Origin: GWF2-33-9 sp964500435
GTDB lineage: Bacteria; Bacteroidota; Ignavibacteria; Kapaibacteriales; UBA2268
Reading direction: 5' to 3'
NCBI GenBank assembly: GCA_964500435.1
Contig: CAZCNL010000012.1
Location: 10,133 to 74,132, forward strand
DNA: 64,000 nt
In this document: piece by piece, positions 1 to 9,007 of the stretch
How the letters are laid out: each line of letters starts with the position of its first letter
Position numbering within the stretch: the stretch's first letter is position 1
Made by a program: the position numbers and the translations under genes
The notes under the pieces: generated by a model
The model's database searches: none
What the model was told of the DNA's origin: nothing
What the model saw: the letters and a program-made list of their open reading frames with translations, nothing else

Positions 1-983
1 TTATCACTCGAAAATGATAAGAGAATTACAATACTTTTATCTTTTGGATTTTTATTATCGATTACTTTTTTTAAGACTTCGATTAATGCATATGAAGATG
101 CATTTGTCCCAGAAGATGTTATAGCGACAGGATTTATTGACAAAAAAGCTTCGCCTGGTGAAGCGTTTTCAATAATTTTATTTAAATCCTGGTTATACAA
201 ATAAAGGGAAACATCATCATTGCTATCGAAATTTTGAAGCGACTCCCGAAGTTCTTCGAAAACCTTTTGCAAATTAAATGCGGCGAGAGAATTTTCGATG
301 AGAATATAGGCGTGAATTGGTTCTTTGCTTTCGAATTCTTTTGCACCCAAAAAAGTTAATGATGATTTTAATCTATCATATTGATTAAATAAAGTTGCTT
401 CGATTTGCAAATCCTCGCCTTTATAATCTGCAATAAAATTGCCGAATTCATCAAGCAGCAGCAAATTAAAAGTTAAAATATTATTATCTAAGTTATATTC
501 TGAAATTTTAAGTTGACTGAAATTATGGCGAATATTTTTATGCAATATACCATTTAAATATGGAGTTAATTCGATAGAAGGTTGAGTGAAATCTATAACA
601 GGCTTGTCTCCACCAGTTTCGATAGGTTTATGGCTTTTGCCTGTTAACGGATTAAGCAAATTGATTTTGAAACTTGTTACATAATCATAATTTTTATTGA
701 ATGCTTTAATTGAATATTCATTTGAAGATTTGGGATAAATCCAAATTGAATCATTACCAGTTAAAGTTATGTTTAATTCTTTTATAAATACAGAATCAGC
801 ATTTTTAAAAATCCAGTTTATTCGGACAGAATCACCATTTTTTACTTTGTAATTATCTTTAAAATAAAGAACTTCGATTGGATCGGTATTGCCGACAGAA
901 TTAAATAAACTACAAGATGTAATAAGGAGTGATATAGTAATAAAAGATAAAATCGTTAAAAATAGTTTTCTGAGTATTTTCAT
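1..983 (-). CDS. Lipoprotein with vWA-like domain, 3' end outside window
   Basis: Reading the minus strand from the ATG at 983 gives an open frame that runs off the window edge, about 327 codons. The N-terminus is a lysine/arginine-led hydrophobic segment ending in a lipobox (LITSC), so it is probably an outer-membrane or periplasmic lipoprotein. The middle resembles beta-sandwich repeats. From about residue 225 it looks like a von Willebrand A fold (PIHAYILIENS, then DDVSLYLYNQD, then SSGTNASSYAL), but the usual DxSxS metal-binding motif is replaced by IENSLA. The function is unknown. It lies 157 bp downstream of rsmH on the same strand and could be co-transcribed. The frame was checked by hand at several points; the fold assignment is moderate. 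Confidence 0.7.
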   Translation of the reverse strand, partial: MKILRKLFLTILSFITISLLITSCSLFNSVGNTDPIEVLYFKDNYKVKNGDSVRINWIFKNADSVFIKELNITLTGNDSIWIYPKSSNEYSIKAFNKNYDYVTSFKINLLNPLTGKSHKPIETGGDKPVIDFTQPSIELTPYLNGILHKNIRHNFSQLKISEYNLDNNILTFNLLLLDEFGNFIADYKGEDLQIEATLFNQYDRLKSSLTFLGAKEFESKEPIHAYILIENSLAAFNLQKVFEELRESLQNFDSNDDVSLYLYNQDLNKIIENASPGEAFLSINPVAITSSGTNASSYALIEVLKKVIDNKNPKDKSIVILLSFSSD

Positions 984-1140
984 AAAATAATTACATTCTA
1001 AAATTATATTAAATTAATAAATTATAATCAAATATATACATTAATATTGAAAAATAATTATAATTAAATTATATTGAAAGATTAAAATTAATTATCGTCA
1101 AAAAATGAGTAAAAATGAGTAGAAAGTATGTAAAAAAGAA

Positions 1141-2097
1141 TTAAACTCTTTCAGCGGCACGCAATTTAGCTGAACGGGAACGGGGATTTATTGATTGTTC
1201 TTCTTTTGAAGGTATTATAGGACTTTTTGTTAAAATATTCAAAGCTGGCATATTATTTGATAATGAAATATTGGTTTTGTACTTGTTTTGATGAGTCTTA
1301 TTGCGGCTATGTTCTTTGAAAAAAGTTTTAACAATTCTATCTTCCAAAGAATGATAAGAGATGACCACAATTCGCCCCCCAATTTCGAGATGTGGTAAAA
1401 TACAATGAAGAACACGTTCAAGTTCCCCAAGTTCGTTATTAACTGCGATACGAAAAGCTTGGAAAACACGAGAAAGAGAGTCTTTAGGGTTGGAAGATGG
1501 TATAATAGATTCGACGATTTCTTTTAAATCAAACGTAGTTTGGAGAGCTTTGACCCGACGGACTTCGACAATCCGTCGGGCAATTTTAAGAGAGAAAGGT
1601 TCTTCGCCAAAAACTCTGATTATTCTCTCTAGCTCTTCTTCGGTAGCTGAATTTAAAAGGTCTTTTGCTGTAATTCCTTCTGGATTAAATCTCATATCAA
1701 GTAAGGAATTACTTCGATAGCTAAAGCCCCCCGACTGGCTATCGAAATGTTTTGAGGAAACGCCTAAATCAAGCAAAAGACCGCTTATGTAAGGTAAATC
1801 TTCAGCTATGCTGCATGCCTTAGTGTAACTCTCATTTATCAACATTAGACGTGGCTCATCCTGAGCAAGTTCATTAGCAAATTTGTGGCGGCAGTGCTCT
1901 ATTGCATCTTTATCTTTATCAAAAGCTACCAATTTGCCCCCCGACAATAGCTTTTGTAAAATTAATTTAGAGTGCCCGCCGCCTCCGAGAGTTCCATCAA
2001 GATATATTCCTTTCGGATTATTTATCAAATAACTTATTGATTCCTTCAGTAAAACAGGCAAATGATAATCGTATTTTGCCTTTTCTTTTTTATTCAT
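1141..2097 (-). CDS. rsmH: 16S rRNA m4C1402 methyltransferase RsmH
   Basis: RsmH (MraW) uses SAM to N4-methylate C1402 in the decoding centre of 16S rRNA. The 318-aa length is normal. The SAM-binding glycine loop (DGTLGGGGHS, about residues 34-43), the LLLDLGVSS motif (about 108-116) and the SYHSLEDR motif (about 257) are all present. The start codon overlaps the end of mraZ by 8 bp, the classical mraZ-rsmH arrangement that implies translational coupling. The usual next genes ftsL, ftsI and murE do not follow; instead there is a 157-bp AT-rich gap and a lipoprotein gene. Confidence 0.97.
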   Translation of the reverse strand: MNKKEKAKYDYHLPVLLKESISYLINNPKGIYLDGTLGGGGHSKLILQKLLSGGKLVAFDKDKDAIEHCRHKFANELAQDEPRLMLINESYTKACSIAEDLPYISGLLLDLGVSSKHFDSQSGGFSYRSNSLLDMRFNPEGITAKDLLNSATEEELERIIRVFGEEPFSLKIARRIVEVRRVKALQTTFDLKEIVESIIPSSNPKDSLSRVFQAFRIAVNNELGELERVLHCILPHLEIGGRIVVISYHSLEDRIVKTFFKEHSRNKTHQNKYKTNISLSNNMPALNILTKSPIIPSKEEQSINPRSRSAKLRAAERV

Positions 2098-2563
2098 CTA
2101 TCTTTCTTTTCATAACTTCTTCGGAAATTCTTTCTCTTTCTGGATCTCTTTCCGACATATATTGCTCTAATTTTTCCGGATTCCAAATTTCTATATGATC
2201 AACTACTCCAATAATTCTCACTTCATTAGTTATGTTTGCAAATTCCAATAATTTTTTTGGTAATACTATTCTTTGGTTACCATCTAAAGCTGTTTCTTCG
2301 CTCCACATTAAAAAACTTCTCAAAAAGTATCTATCGTCTTTATCGAATTGATTTAGTTTATGTAACTTTTTTTCTATTTCTTTCCATTCATTTATTGGAT
2401 ATGCATCGATACATCCATCATGTCCACGATTAACAACAAACGATTCGATATCCTCGTTGGATAGCGATTTTAGCATTTTTGAAGGTAGTTTGACTCTTCC
2501 TTTGCTATCGATTGTATATATTTCTCCGCCTTTAAGCGTGGACATTTTGTCCCTTTTATTCAT
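2090..2563 (-). CDS. mraZ: Transcriptional regulator MraZ
   Basis: MraZ is a DNA-binding protein of the SpoVT-AbrB fold and the first gene of the division and cell-wall cluster, which it autoregulates. The two characteristic half-domains are visible: YTIDSKGRVKLPSK near residues 17-30 and a second copy, LDGNQRIVLPKKLL, near residues 93-106. At 157 aa the length is typical. The start could be Met1 or Met7; Met7 (MSTLKGGE) gives the more usual distance to the first motif. A pair of 10-bp direct repeats at 2601-2620 upstream is a probable MraZ operator, which supports autoregulation. Confidence 0.95.
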   Translation of the reverse strand: MNKRDKMSTLKGGEIYTIDSKGRVKLPSKMLKSLSNEDIESFVVNRGHDGCIDAYPINEWKEIEKKLHKLNQFDKDDRYFLRSFLMWSEETALDGNQRIVLPKKLLEFANITNEVRIIGVVDHIEIWNPEKLEQYMSERDPERERISEEVMKRKIDE

Positions 2564-2600
2564 TAATTATTACAAAAATAAGGAAAAAAATGGGAAATGC

Positions 2601-2620
2601 AACCACTTTTTACCACTTTT
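2601..2620 (-). promoter_or_regulatory. Probable MraZ box: two 10-bp direct repeats
   Basis: On the minus strand this reads AAAAGTGGTA followed by AAAAGTGGTT, two copies in exact 10-bp register, about 40 bp upstream of mraZ. A weaker GTGG lies 21 bp further upstream (2634-2637), about one more double period. MraZ boxes in other bacteria are tandem direct repeats with a 10-bp period and a GTG or TGGG core, so the position, period and core all fit. Binding is inferred, not shown. Confidence 0.7.
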
Positions 2621-2748
2621 ATAAAATTTTTTTCCACATTATATAAATTTTTATTTTTTTGTGGGAATTTGATTAAAAAATATATTTATTTTCTAATTGA
2701 ATTTGGAACAATATTTGCTAATTTTATATAAAAATAATAGGTTATTTA

Positions 2749-4161
2749 ATGAAAAGTAAATACTTTTTAGTTTTAGTAATTATTCCACTCTTTAGTTTAT
2801 CACTTTTCTCGCAAAAGTATGAGCCCAATTATCCACATAATTCAACTGGTAGTCTTGAAACCCATTATTCAATTATTATTGGCTCGATGAGAGTTTTAGA
2901 AAATGCCGAGAAATTGAAAGAAACTGCAATATTGAATGGTTTCGAGTGCGAAGTCATTCCTTTTAATATAAAAAACAAACTTTTTCATAGAGTTTGCGTC
3001 GGTAAATATTCAACTTTTAAGGAAGCAAATGAGAAATTAAAAGTAGTTAAAAAAGAATTAAAAGTTTCAAATGCTTGGATTTTACAACTGCCAAGTATCA
3101 AATCAACTGAAAAAGAGCAACCCTCAGAAATGTCAAAGAAAGCAGAGGAACAAAAGCGACGAGCAGATTCAATTGCCCAAGCACAAGAGAAAATTGCAGC
3201 ACAAAGAAAAGTAGAAGCCGAAAAGAAAGCAGAGGAACAAAAGCGACGAGCAGATTCAATTGCCCAAGCACAAGAGAAAATTGCAGCACAAAGAAAAGTA
3301 GAAGCCGAAAAGAAAGCAGAGGAACAAAAGCGACGAGCAGATTCAATTGCCCAAGCACAGGAGAAAATTGCAGCACAAAGAAAAGTAGAAGCCGAAAGGA
3401 AAGCAGAAGAACAAAAGCGACGAGCAGATTCAATTGCCCAGGCACAAGAGAAAATTGCAGCACAAAAGAAAGTAGAAAAAGAACAGAAAACTGAAATTAT
3501 TGAAAAGAAAGAAGAGAAAAAAACACCAGAGACAAATAAAATTATAAAAAATGAAGAGCCTACAAGTTCGAAAAATGCTGTAATAAAATCGACTTTATTT
3601 TCAAACGATTCTGCTAAAAAAGAATTCGTAGCAATATTTAAAAATTTTATAGAAGCACTAAGAAATTATGATTATGCTAAAGTAAACCAATTTATTCATC
3701 CAACTTTTCATCTTTATGTAACATACAACATTGAATCATTACCTTCTGTGAGAGAGTTTAATAATTTTGAGAAATTTTTTGCTGTATTTAGTGCCTTTAC
3801 AAGCAAAGGTACGTCTTATGATTTTTCTGTTGATTTAGAAAATATGATTAAAAAAAATAATTTCAAGTTCGATGGCATGCCAACATATAATTGTGAAAAA
3901 CATATGTATATGCCAACCGGAATTATTGTTTCAGAAATTAATGGAAGCGTATCTAAATTAATCGAAGACACAAGAAAATATTATAAGAGTATGAATGCAG
4001 AATTTTTACCGGTAATTGAAGAAAGATTGCAAAATGCAGAGAGTTGCATTCAAGTTGCTGTGGTTGATTCAGATAATAGATTCATCGAAAGTTTATATTT
4101 TGGAAAGATAGACAATAAATGGTACTTAATAGTTATGGATTTAAAAATTAAATGTAAATAA
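2749..4161 (+). CDS. Secreted SPOR-domain protein with tandem coiled-coil repeats
   Basis: The 470-aa protein has a signal peptide (cleavage near FSQ, residue 22). A SPOR-like domain follows at about residues 38-120 (YSIIIGSM...FHRVCVGKYSTFKEANEKL), the fold that binds denuded septal peptidoglycan. Residues about 132-245 are four near-identical 29-aa units (KAEEQKRRADSIAQAQEKI core), highly charged and predicted helical, like the linker of TolA-type proteins. The C-terminal 180 residues form a separate globular domain, possibly NTF2-like, that I do not recognise. It is divergent from mraZ, which fits an envelope or division role. Its stop codon overlaps the rmlA start by one base (TAATG). Confidence 0.8.
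   Translation: MKSKYFLVLVIIPLFSLSLFSQKYEPNYPHNSTGSLETHYSIIIGSMRVLENAEKLKETAILNGFECEVIPFNIKNKLFHRVCVGKYSTFKEANEKLKVVKKELKVSNAWILQLPSIKSTEKEQPSEMSKKAEEQKRRADSIAQAQEKIAAQRKVEAEKKAEEQKRRADSIAQAQEKIAAQRKVEAEKKAEEQKRRADSIAQAQEKIAAQRKVEAERKAEEQKRRADSIAQAQEKIAAQKKVEKEQKTEIIEKKEEKKTPETNKIIKNEEPTSSKNAVIKSTLFSNDSAKKEFVAIFKNFIEALRNYDYAKVNQFIHPTFHLYVTYNIESLPSVREFNNFEKFFAVFSAFTSKGTSYDFSVDLENMIKKNNFKFDGMPTYNCEKHMYMPTGIIVSEINGSVSKLIEDTRKYYKSMNAEFLPVIEERLQNAESCIQVAVVDSDNRFIESLYFGKIDNKWYLIVMDLKIKCK
3142..3489 (+). repeat. Four tandem 87-bp coding repeats
   Basis: Copies begin at 3142, 3229, 3316 and 3403, exactly 87 bp apart. The first three are almost identical and the last diverges at its end. Since 87 = 3 x 29, gain or loss of a unit keeps the reading frame and only changes the length of the helical spacer of the SPOR protein. 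Confidence 0.95.
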
Positions 4162-5048
4162 TGCAAACAAAAGGAATAATATTAGCCGGAGGAAGTGGAA
4201 CAAGGCTATATCCTGCGACTTCGATATTAAGTAAGCAATTGCAACTTGTTTATGATAAGCCAATGATTTATTATCCACTATCGACTTTAATGCTTGCCGG
4301 CATAAAAGACATCTTGATTATAACTACAAATAAAGATATTACTTTTTTCCAAAAATTATTAAAAGATGGTTCTCAATTTGGTTTAAATATTACTTATAAA
4401 ATTCAAGAATCACCAAAAGGAATTGTGGAGGCTTTTATCTTAGGTGAAAGTTTCATAGGCGATTCACAAGTATGTTTGATTTTGGGGGATAATATTTTTT
4501 ATGGTAAGCTTGATTTTTTAAGAAGAGCAATTTCGGATAATGCAGGTGGCTATATTTTTGGTTATGAAGTTCAAAATCCAAGTGAATTCGGAGTTGTTGA
4601 ATTAAGTAAAGATGGGAAAATTATTTCAATTGAAGAAAAACCAAAATTTCCTAAATCAAATTTTGCTATTCCTGGATTATATATTTTTGATTCAAAAGTT
4701 GTTGATTTTGCCAAGGATTTAAAACCAAGCAAAAGAGGTGAATTAGAAATTACAGAATTACAAAAAAAATATTTTGAGGCAAATGAGTTAAAATGCGAAA
4801 TTATGGGGCGAGGAATTGCTTGGTTGGATACGGGAACTCCAGAAAGTCTCATTGAAGCAGGTATGTTTATCCATTTAATCGAAAAAAGACAGGGTCGAAA
4901 AATTGCTTGTCTCGAAGAAATTTCATTGGAAAAAGGTTTTGTAACAATCGAACAATATGAGGAAAATATAAAAACACTTCCTGATTGTAGTTATAAAAGA
5001 TATTGCGAACTTTTTTTAAATGAGTTTAAAGCAAATAAAAAAAATTAA
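4161..5048 (+). CDS. rmlA: Glucose-1-phosphate thymidylyltransferase RmlA
   Basis: RmlA (RfbA) couples dTTP and glucose-1-phosphate to give dTDP-glucose, the first step towards dTDP-L-rhamnose and related sugars of surface polysaccharides. The 295-aa length is standard. The nucleotide-binding loop (LAGGSGTRLYPAT, about 8-20) and the SKQL and YDKPMIYYPLS motifs follow, with LGDNIFYG near residue 108. The usual partners rmlB, rmlC and rmlD are not in the window. It is probably translated together with the upstream SPOR gene through the TAATG overlap. Isoleucine/serine (TSILSKQLQ) replaces the more common TxVTSKQLL wording, a minor variation. Confidence 0.93.
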   Translation: MQTKGIILAGGSGTRLYPATSILSKQLQLVYDKPMIYYPLSTLMLAGIKDILIITTNKDITFFQKLLKDGSQFGLNITYKIQESPKGIVEAFILGESFIGDSQVCLILGDNIFYGKLDFLRRAISDNAGGYIFGYEVQNPSEFGVVELSKDGKIISIEEKPKFPKSNFAIPGLYIFDSKVVDFAKDLKPSKRGELEITELQKKYFEANELKCEIMGRGIAWLDTGTPESLIEAGMFIHLIEKRQGRKIACLEEISLEKGFVTIEQYEENIKTLPDCSYKRYCELFLNEFKANKKN

Positions 5049-5051
5049 AAG

Positions 5052-6472
5052 ATGAGAGAAATCATCATTATAATTATTATTTTTTTAGAAGCAAACTTTG
5101 ATATTTCTGCAAAAATTTGGAATGTTGGTCCATCAAGAGAATATAAATATTGTAATGAAATTAGTAATTTAGTTAGTGACAGTGATACTATTTACATCGA
5201 TGCTGAAGTATATTTGAATGTTCCACAAGTAACTTGGACAAAAAATAATCTTTACATTTCAGGATTAAATGGTGTCCCTGTTCTTACTGCTGGTGCTCTG
5301 ATTGAAAATGATTTTTCGAATGGTAAAGGAATATTTGTAGTTAAAGGAAATAATACAAAAATTGAAAATTTGCAATTCGAAAACGCAAAAGTTCCCGACA
5401 GAAATGGTGCAGGTATTCGTCAAGAAGGCAGTAATTTATATGTCTCACATTGTATATTTAAAAATAATGAAATGGGACTTTTGCAAGGTGGGACAATTCC
5501 AAATTGCACAATCAAAATAGAAAATTGCAAATTCTATAGCAACGGTAGCAGCGATAATCCGGGTTATCAGCATAATATTTATGTTAATCACATTGATTCC
5601 TTAATATTTCAATTCAATTACACTTACGACGCAGTTGCCCAAGGTCACGAATTAAAAAGCAGGGCAGATAACAATTTTATACTTTCAATAAAATCGCAAA
5701 TTACACAAGTGAAGACAGTCGAAATATAGATTTGCCAAATGGTGGAACCGCAATAATAATGGGAAATATAATAATTCAAGGAACAAATTCGGTAAATACA
5801 AATATTATTGGTTATGGATTAGAAGGAAATATTAATAAACCGCCACATAATTTGTGGATATGCAATAACACGATAATAAATAACAAAAATAAAGGTAGTT
5901 TTGTTAATGTAAAAGATACTGATACTTTGTTTATGTATAATAATATTTGTGCTGGACCAAAAACAGGTGGCTTTATTATTGGAAATTAAGCAAATTTAGA
6001 CACAAATTTTAATTTAATAAATGACGATGTAAAGGCATTTGACTTTGTCTCAACTGAAAGTTATGATTATCACTTGACCAATGCAAGTATGGCAATAAAT
6101 TCAGGCAATGCAATTAATAAAATTATTAAAGGATATTTGTTAACACCAACTTATGAATATGTCGAAGAAGCTTCAAAAAAAATCAGAAAAAGGGATAATA
6201 ACATTGATATTGGTGCTTATGAATACGAAGCAACTGGCATTAATAATGACAATGTTAAAGAAAAATGTTATGTTGCTCCAAATTTTGTCTATGAAAAACT
6301 ATATTTAAATAATTTATCTGCATATAATCAGAACTTTGAAATATACAACTATTTGGGACTAAGAGTTTTGTTTGGTATAATTCATAATGAAATTGATGTT
6401 TCTGCCCTATCGACTGGAATATATTATTTAATAATTGGAAATGAACAGATTTTGAAATTTGTAAAAGTATAA
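5052..6472 (+). pseudogene. Broken secreted beta-helix protein with T9SS-type C-terminal domain
   Basis: Three consecutive open frames, 5052-5729, 5732-5989 and 6074-6472, read as one protein of about 470 aa. It has an N-terminal signal-like segment, a right-handed parallel beta-helix (pectate-lyase-like) repeat region, and a C-terminal domain ending STGIYYLIIGNEQILKFVKV, typical of type 9 secretion sorting domains. The frame changes by -1 near 5685: one missing base in CTTTCAAT would restore LYNKIANYTSEDS. A TAA at 5987-5989 interrupts an otherwise continuous frame. Two lesions make a real pseudogene more likely than a single sequencing error, though both could be checked in reads. It starts 3 bp after rmlA. 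Confidence 0.8.
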
Positions 6473-6482
6473 AAGTATTTTC

Positions 6483-6506
6483 AAAAAATAATTTTTATTA
6501 TTTTTT
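6483..6506. terminator. AT-only hairpin between convergent genes
   Basis: A perfect 10-bp inverted repeat (AAAAAATAAT / ATTATTTTTT, loop TTTT) lies between the broken beta-helix gene and the convergent methylase gene, overlapping the methylase stop codon. It could work as a weak bidirectional terminator. In AT-rich DNA such a hairpin can also arise by chance. Confidence 0.4.
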
Positions 6507-8936
6507 CAGAAATCCGTATTCGTAAACTTTTGGTTCTATTTTTTCGGCAAGAGTATTTAAATTTTCACGCAATTCATTAATTAGATTATTATATGTTTCA
6601 TCGGAACTTTTATTGTTCATTTTACCAGTTTCGTTTCTGCCTTGAAAATACTCTTTAATGTCGTACAATGAAGCATTCACGTTTATATTTGGTTTGCTGT
6701 GATAGTATTTCCAAAGTTCACGACCAGATTCAAAAACAGCTGTCGCTTCATTTGAAAATTTTAAGGGCACTTCATAATGAACTTTTGGTTCAAGTAAAAT
6801 AGAAAATACATCTAATGATTTATTGCTTGGTGGTATTTTTCCTTTAATATACTTGCTCATAAAATTACTTTCAAATTTATCTCGGGCATTGACTTCTTGT
6901 TCTGTGAATGGAATCCAATGATTAGTGCCTTCTTTGCTTGAAATTCGGTTTTGTGCGTGAAAAAGTGTAAAAGCCAAACAATCATTTTGAAATTCCTTAT
7001 CATTTTTCCATCCATCATTTGGATATAAAAATTGGTCTCTGTCATTAAGCCAAGTGGCTGAAATACAATGATGCACAGCGAAGTAAACGCTTTGAACGAT
7101 AATATTTTTTAAGCTGATTAACGATGTATGGTCTTTATTATCAATATTATTTATGTAAACACCTCGTGTGCTCTGAAAATCGTTACGTCCGTGATGCATT
7201 ACACCGAAAGTATTTTTATTATTTTTGTCATAATATAATCTTAACCAATCATTTATTCTTTTTAACCCATTATAATCGAAAATCATTTTATTGGTTAACT
7301 TTTCGCCTTTATCATTATAAACATCGAAAATAAAACTAGAAAATTTCACATCTATGTTTGAGTTCCAAATTTTAAAACCAATTGGGAAATGACCATTTAC
7401 ATTATCAAAAGTGTATGCTGGAGCGAGAAATCCATCTTCCAGTTTTGCTAAAAAATGTTGACGAAATGAATACGAGTCTAAACCTGTTAAATGTTTTAGT
7501 TTTGAGAATTCTGCAATTATACAACCCTTCATTTGAGTATAAATTTGCCACAAAAATTGTATGTATATATCATTACTTGATTTTTTTAATAAAGTATTAT
7601 ATTTCTCGTAAACCTTTGAGAATTTTACACCTTTTTTGTTCGGGCTGGATGTTTTGCTTCCTGCTTCAGCATATGGCGGATTGATGTAAACAACTAATTT
7701 TTTTCTTTTTTCGGGGTCGGAAATGATTCTGAAAAGGCTGTCAGGGATTTTTCCGCCTTGGGATTGGGGCTTAAAATCATCATTTAGAAAGTCAAACTGA
7801 AAAACGTGGTCGTCGAGTAAGTTTGCACCGTTTTTTATGCGGTCGTGCATTACTTCCACGTCTTGTTTATCAAGTGTTGAGGCGTAAATATTGTATTTGT
7901 TGGTTAAACCTGCGAGCAAATTGCCAGTGCCGGCGGCGCAATCCCAAACGTAATGTTCGTCTTGCCAGTCTTCTCCTAATACTTCACTTAAATACTTTTG
8001 AGAGAGCTCAACCCAAATTTGCGGAGTGAAGAAGCTTCCTTTGCGTTCTCTGACATCTTGCGGGACAAGTAAATCTCTTCGCTCGACAATGTAATCCCAA
8101 TATTCTTCTTTTGGTGGGCGTTCGTATTTATTCCAAAATTGTGTATGTGCCAGTTGCCCATCATTAAAGTCAGTTCTCTTACTGCTGAACATTCCTGCTT
8201 CATCGATTTTCCTGTCGAGCTCGTAATGGTCAGATTTCAGTAATACAAATAGTTTATCTTTCAATGTAATATTATCTTGCGAAAGTAAATCAGCAAGGTA
8301 GAAATCACCGTCAATTATTCCAATTTTCTTTGCTATTTCCCAATTTACTGCAATTGTTGGTTTAACAGAATTTAGCCATTTGTTGTAAATAATCATAAAA
8401 TTATTTTTGTCAATTTTGGTTTTGGTCACACCAAAATTACTTACAGTAAAGTTGTTTTTTACAAATTTCCTTATTTCCTTATCATCTTCGATAAATTTGA
8501 AAAGAAGTGCTTTACTTTCTATAATTGTTTTGACTTTATCTAAAATCAGTTTAAATTCTTTTGTTTCATAATTCGATGGAGTTACATTCCAGTTAAAATC
8601 ATTTAAATAAAATACGTCATAAATATCATTATAAGGTATAAAAGCAATTTTTTCTGCATCAAAAGCTCCTAAAAAATTAGGCGGTAAGTATTTATCAAAA
8701 GTTCTTGCTTTTCCAATTGTTAATATAAGTTGAACAAGCGATTTATTAATATCTGATGAACCTCGTTTGGCTTCGGCCCAAAGAAGTGATTGATTTTCAA
8801 AGATATCAGTTTGTTTTTGATACATACTAACGCAAAAGTCAATATTGCCAATAATTTTAGTGCAGTCATAATGCCAAAAATATTCTTGTGCAATTTTATT
8901 CTTTATTTCTTCTTCGGCTAAATTTTTATATTTCAT
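6498..8936 (-). CDS. Type IIG-like restriction-methylation fusion enzyme (N6-adenine methylase)
   Basis: The 812-aa protein combines an N-terminal nuclease-like segment (acidic D33, then E55-A-K57 in WAEAKRG, a PD-(D/E)xK-like pattern) with a methyltransferase core. The core has KGSFFTP (about 300-306), the SAM loop WDCAAGTGN (331-339) and the catalytic NPPY (419-422), the order found in Eco57I-like and type I HsdM methylases. The C-terminal 350 residues would hold target recognition, ending in a short coiled coil. No separate HsdS or HsdR gene is adjacent, so a one-polypeptide type IIG system is the simplest reading; an orphan methylase is possible. It starts 71 bp after kdsB, with TAAATTTG (minus strand, 8964-8971) as a possible -7 element. 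Confidence 0.8.
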   Translation of the reverse strand: MKYKNLAEEEIKNKIAQEYFWHYDCTKIIGNIDFCVSMYQKQTDIFENQSLLWAEAKRGSSDINKSLVQLILTIGKARTFDKYLPPNFLGAFDAEKIAFIPYNDIYDVFYLNDFNWNVTPSNYETKEFKLILDKVKTIIESKALLFKFIEDDKEIRKFVKNNFTVSNFGVTKTKIDKNNFMIIYNKWLNSVKPTIAVNWEIAKKIGIIDGDFYLADLLSQDNITLKDKLFVLLKSDHYELDRKIDEAGMFSSKRTDFNDGQLAHTQFWNKYERPPKEEYWDYIVERRDLLVPQDVRERKGSFFTPQIWVELSQKYLSEVLGEDWQDEHYVWDCAAGTGNLLAGLTNKYNIYASTLDKQDVEVMHDRIKNGANLLDDHVFQFDFLNDDFKPQSQGGKIPDSLFRIISDPEKRKKLVVYINPPYAEAGSKTSSPNKKGVKFSKVYEKYNTLLKKSSNDIYIQFLWQIYTQMKGCIIAEFSKLKHLTGLDSYSFRQHFLAKLEDGFLAPAYTFDNVNGHFPIGFKIWNSNIDVKFSSFIFDVYNDKGEKLTNKMIFDYNGLKRINDWLRLYYDKNNKNTFGVMHHGRNDFQSTRGVYINNIDNKDHTSLISLKNIIVQSVYFAVHHCISATWLNDRDQFLYPNDGWKNDKEFQNDCLAFTLFHAQNRISSKEGTNHWIPFTEQEVNARDKFESNFMSKYIKGKIPPSNKSLDVFSILLEPKVHYEVPLKFSNEATAVFESGRELWKYYHSKPNINVNASLYDIKEYFQGRNETGKMNNKSSDETYNNLINELRENLNTLAEKIEPKVYEYGFLKK

Positions 8937-9007
8937 TTTGTGTTTAGAAAAACTTATATATCACAAATTTACGTAAAAATAGGTTGTTTATCGATTTTAA
9001 CTTTATC

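Noticed and set aside
3098..3463. 121-aa minus-strand frame with Leu/Phe repeats opposite the SPOR gene
   Set aside because: It exists only because the 87-bp repeats of the plus-strand gene are stop-free in the antisense frame; the composition mirrors those repeats.
3142..3489. Possible CRISPR-like array
   Set aside because: Units are contiguous with no spacers and are in frame in a real protein, so this is a coding tandem repeat.
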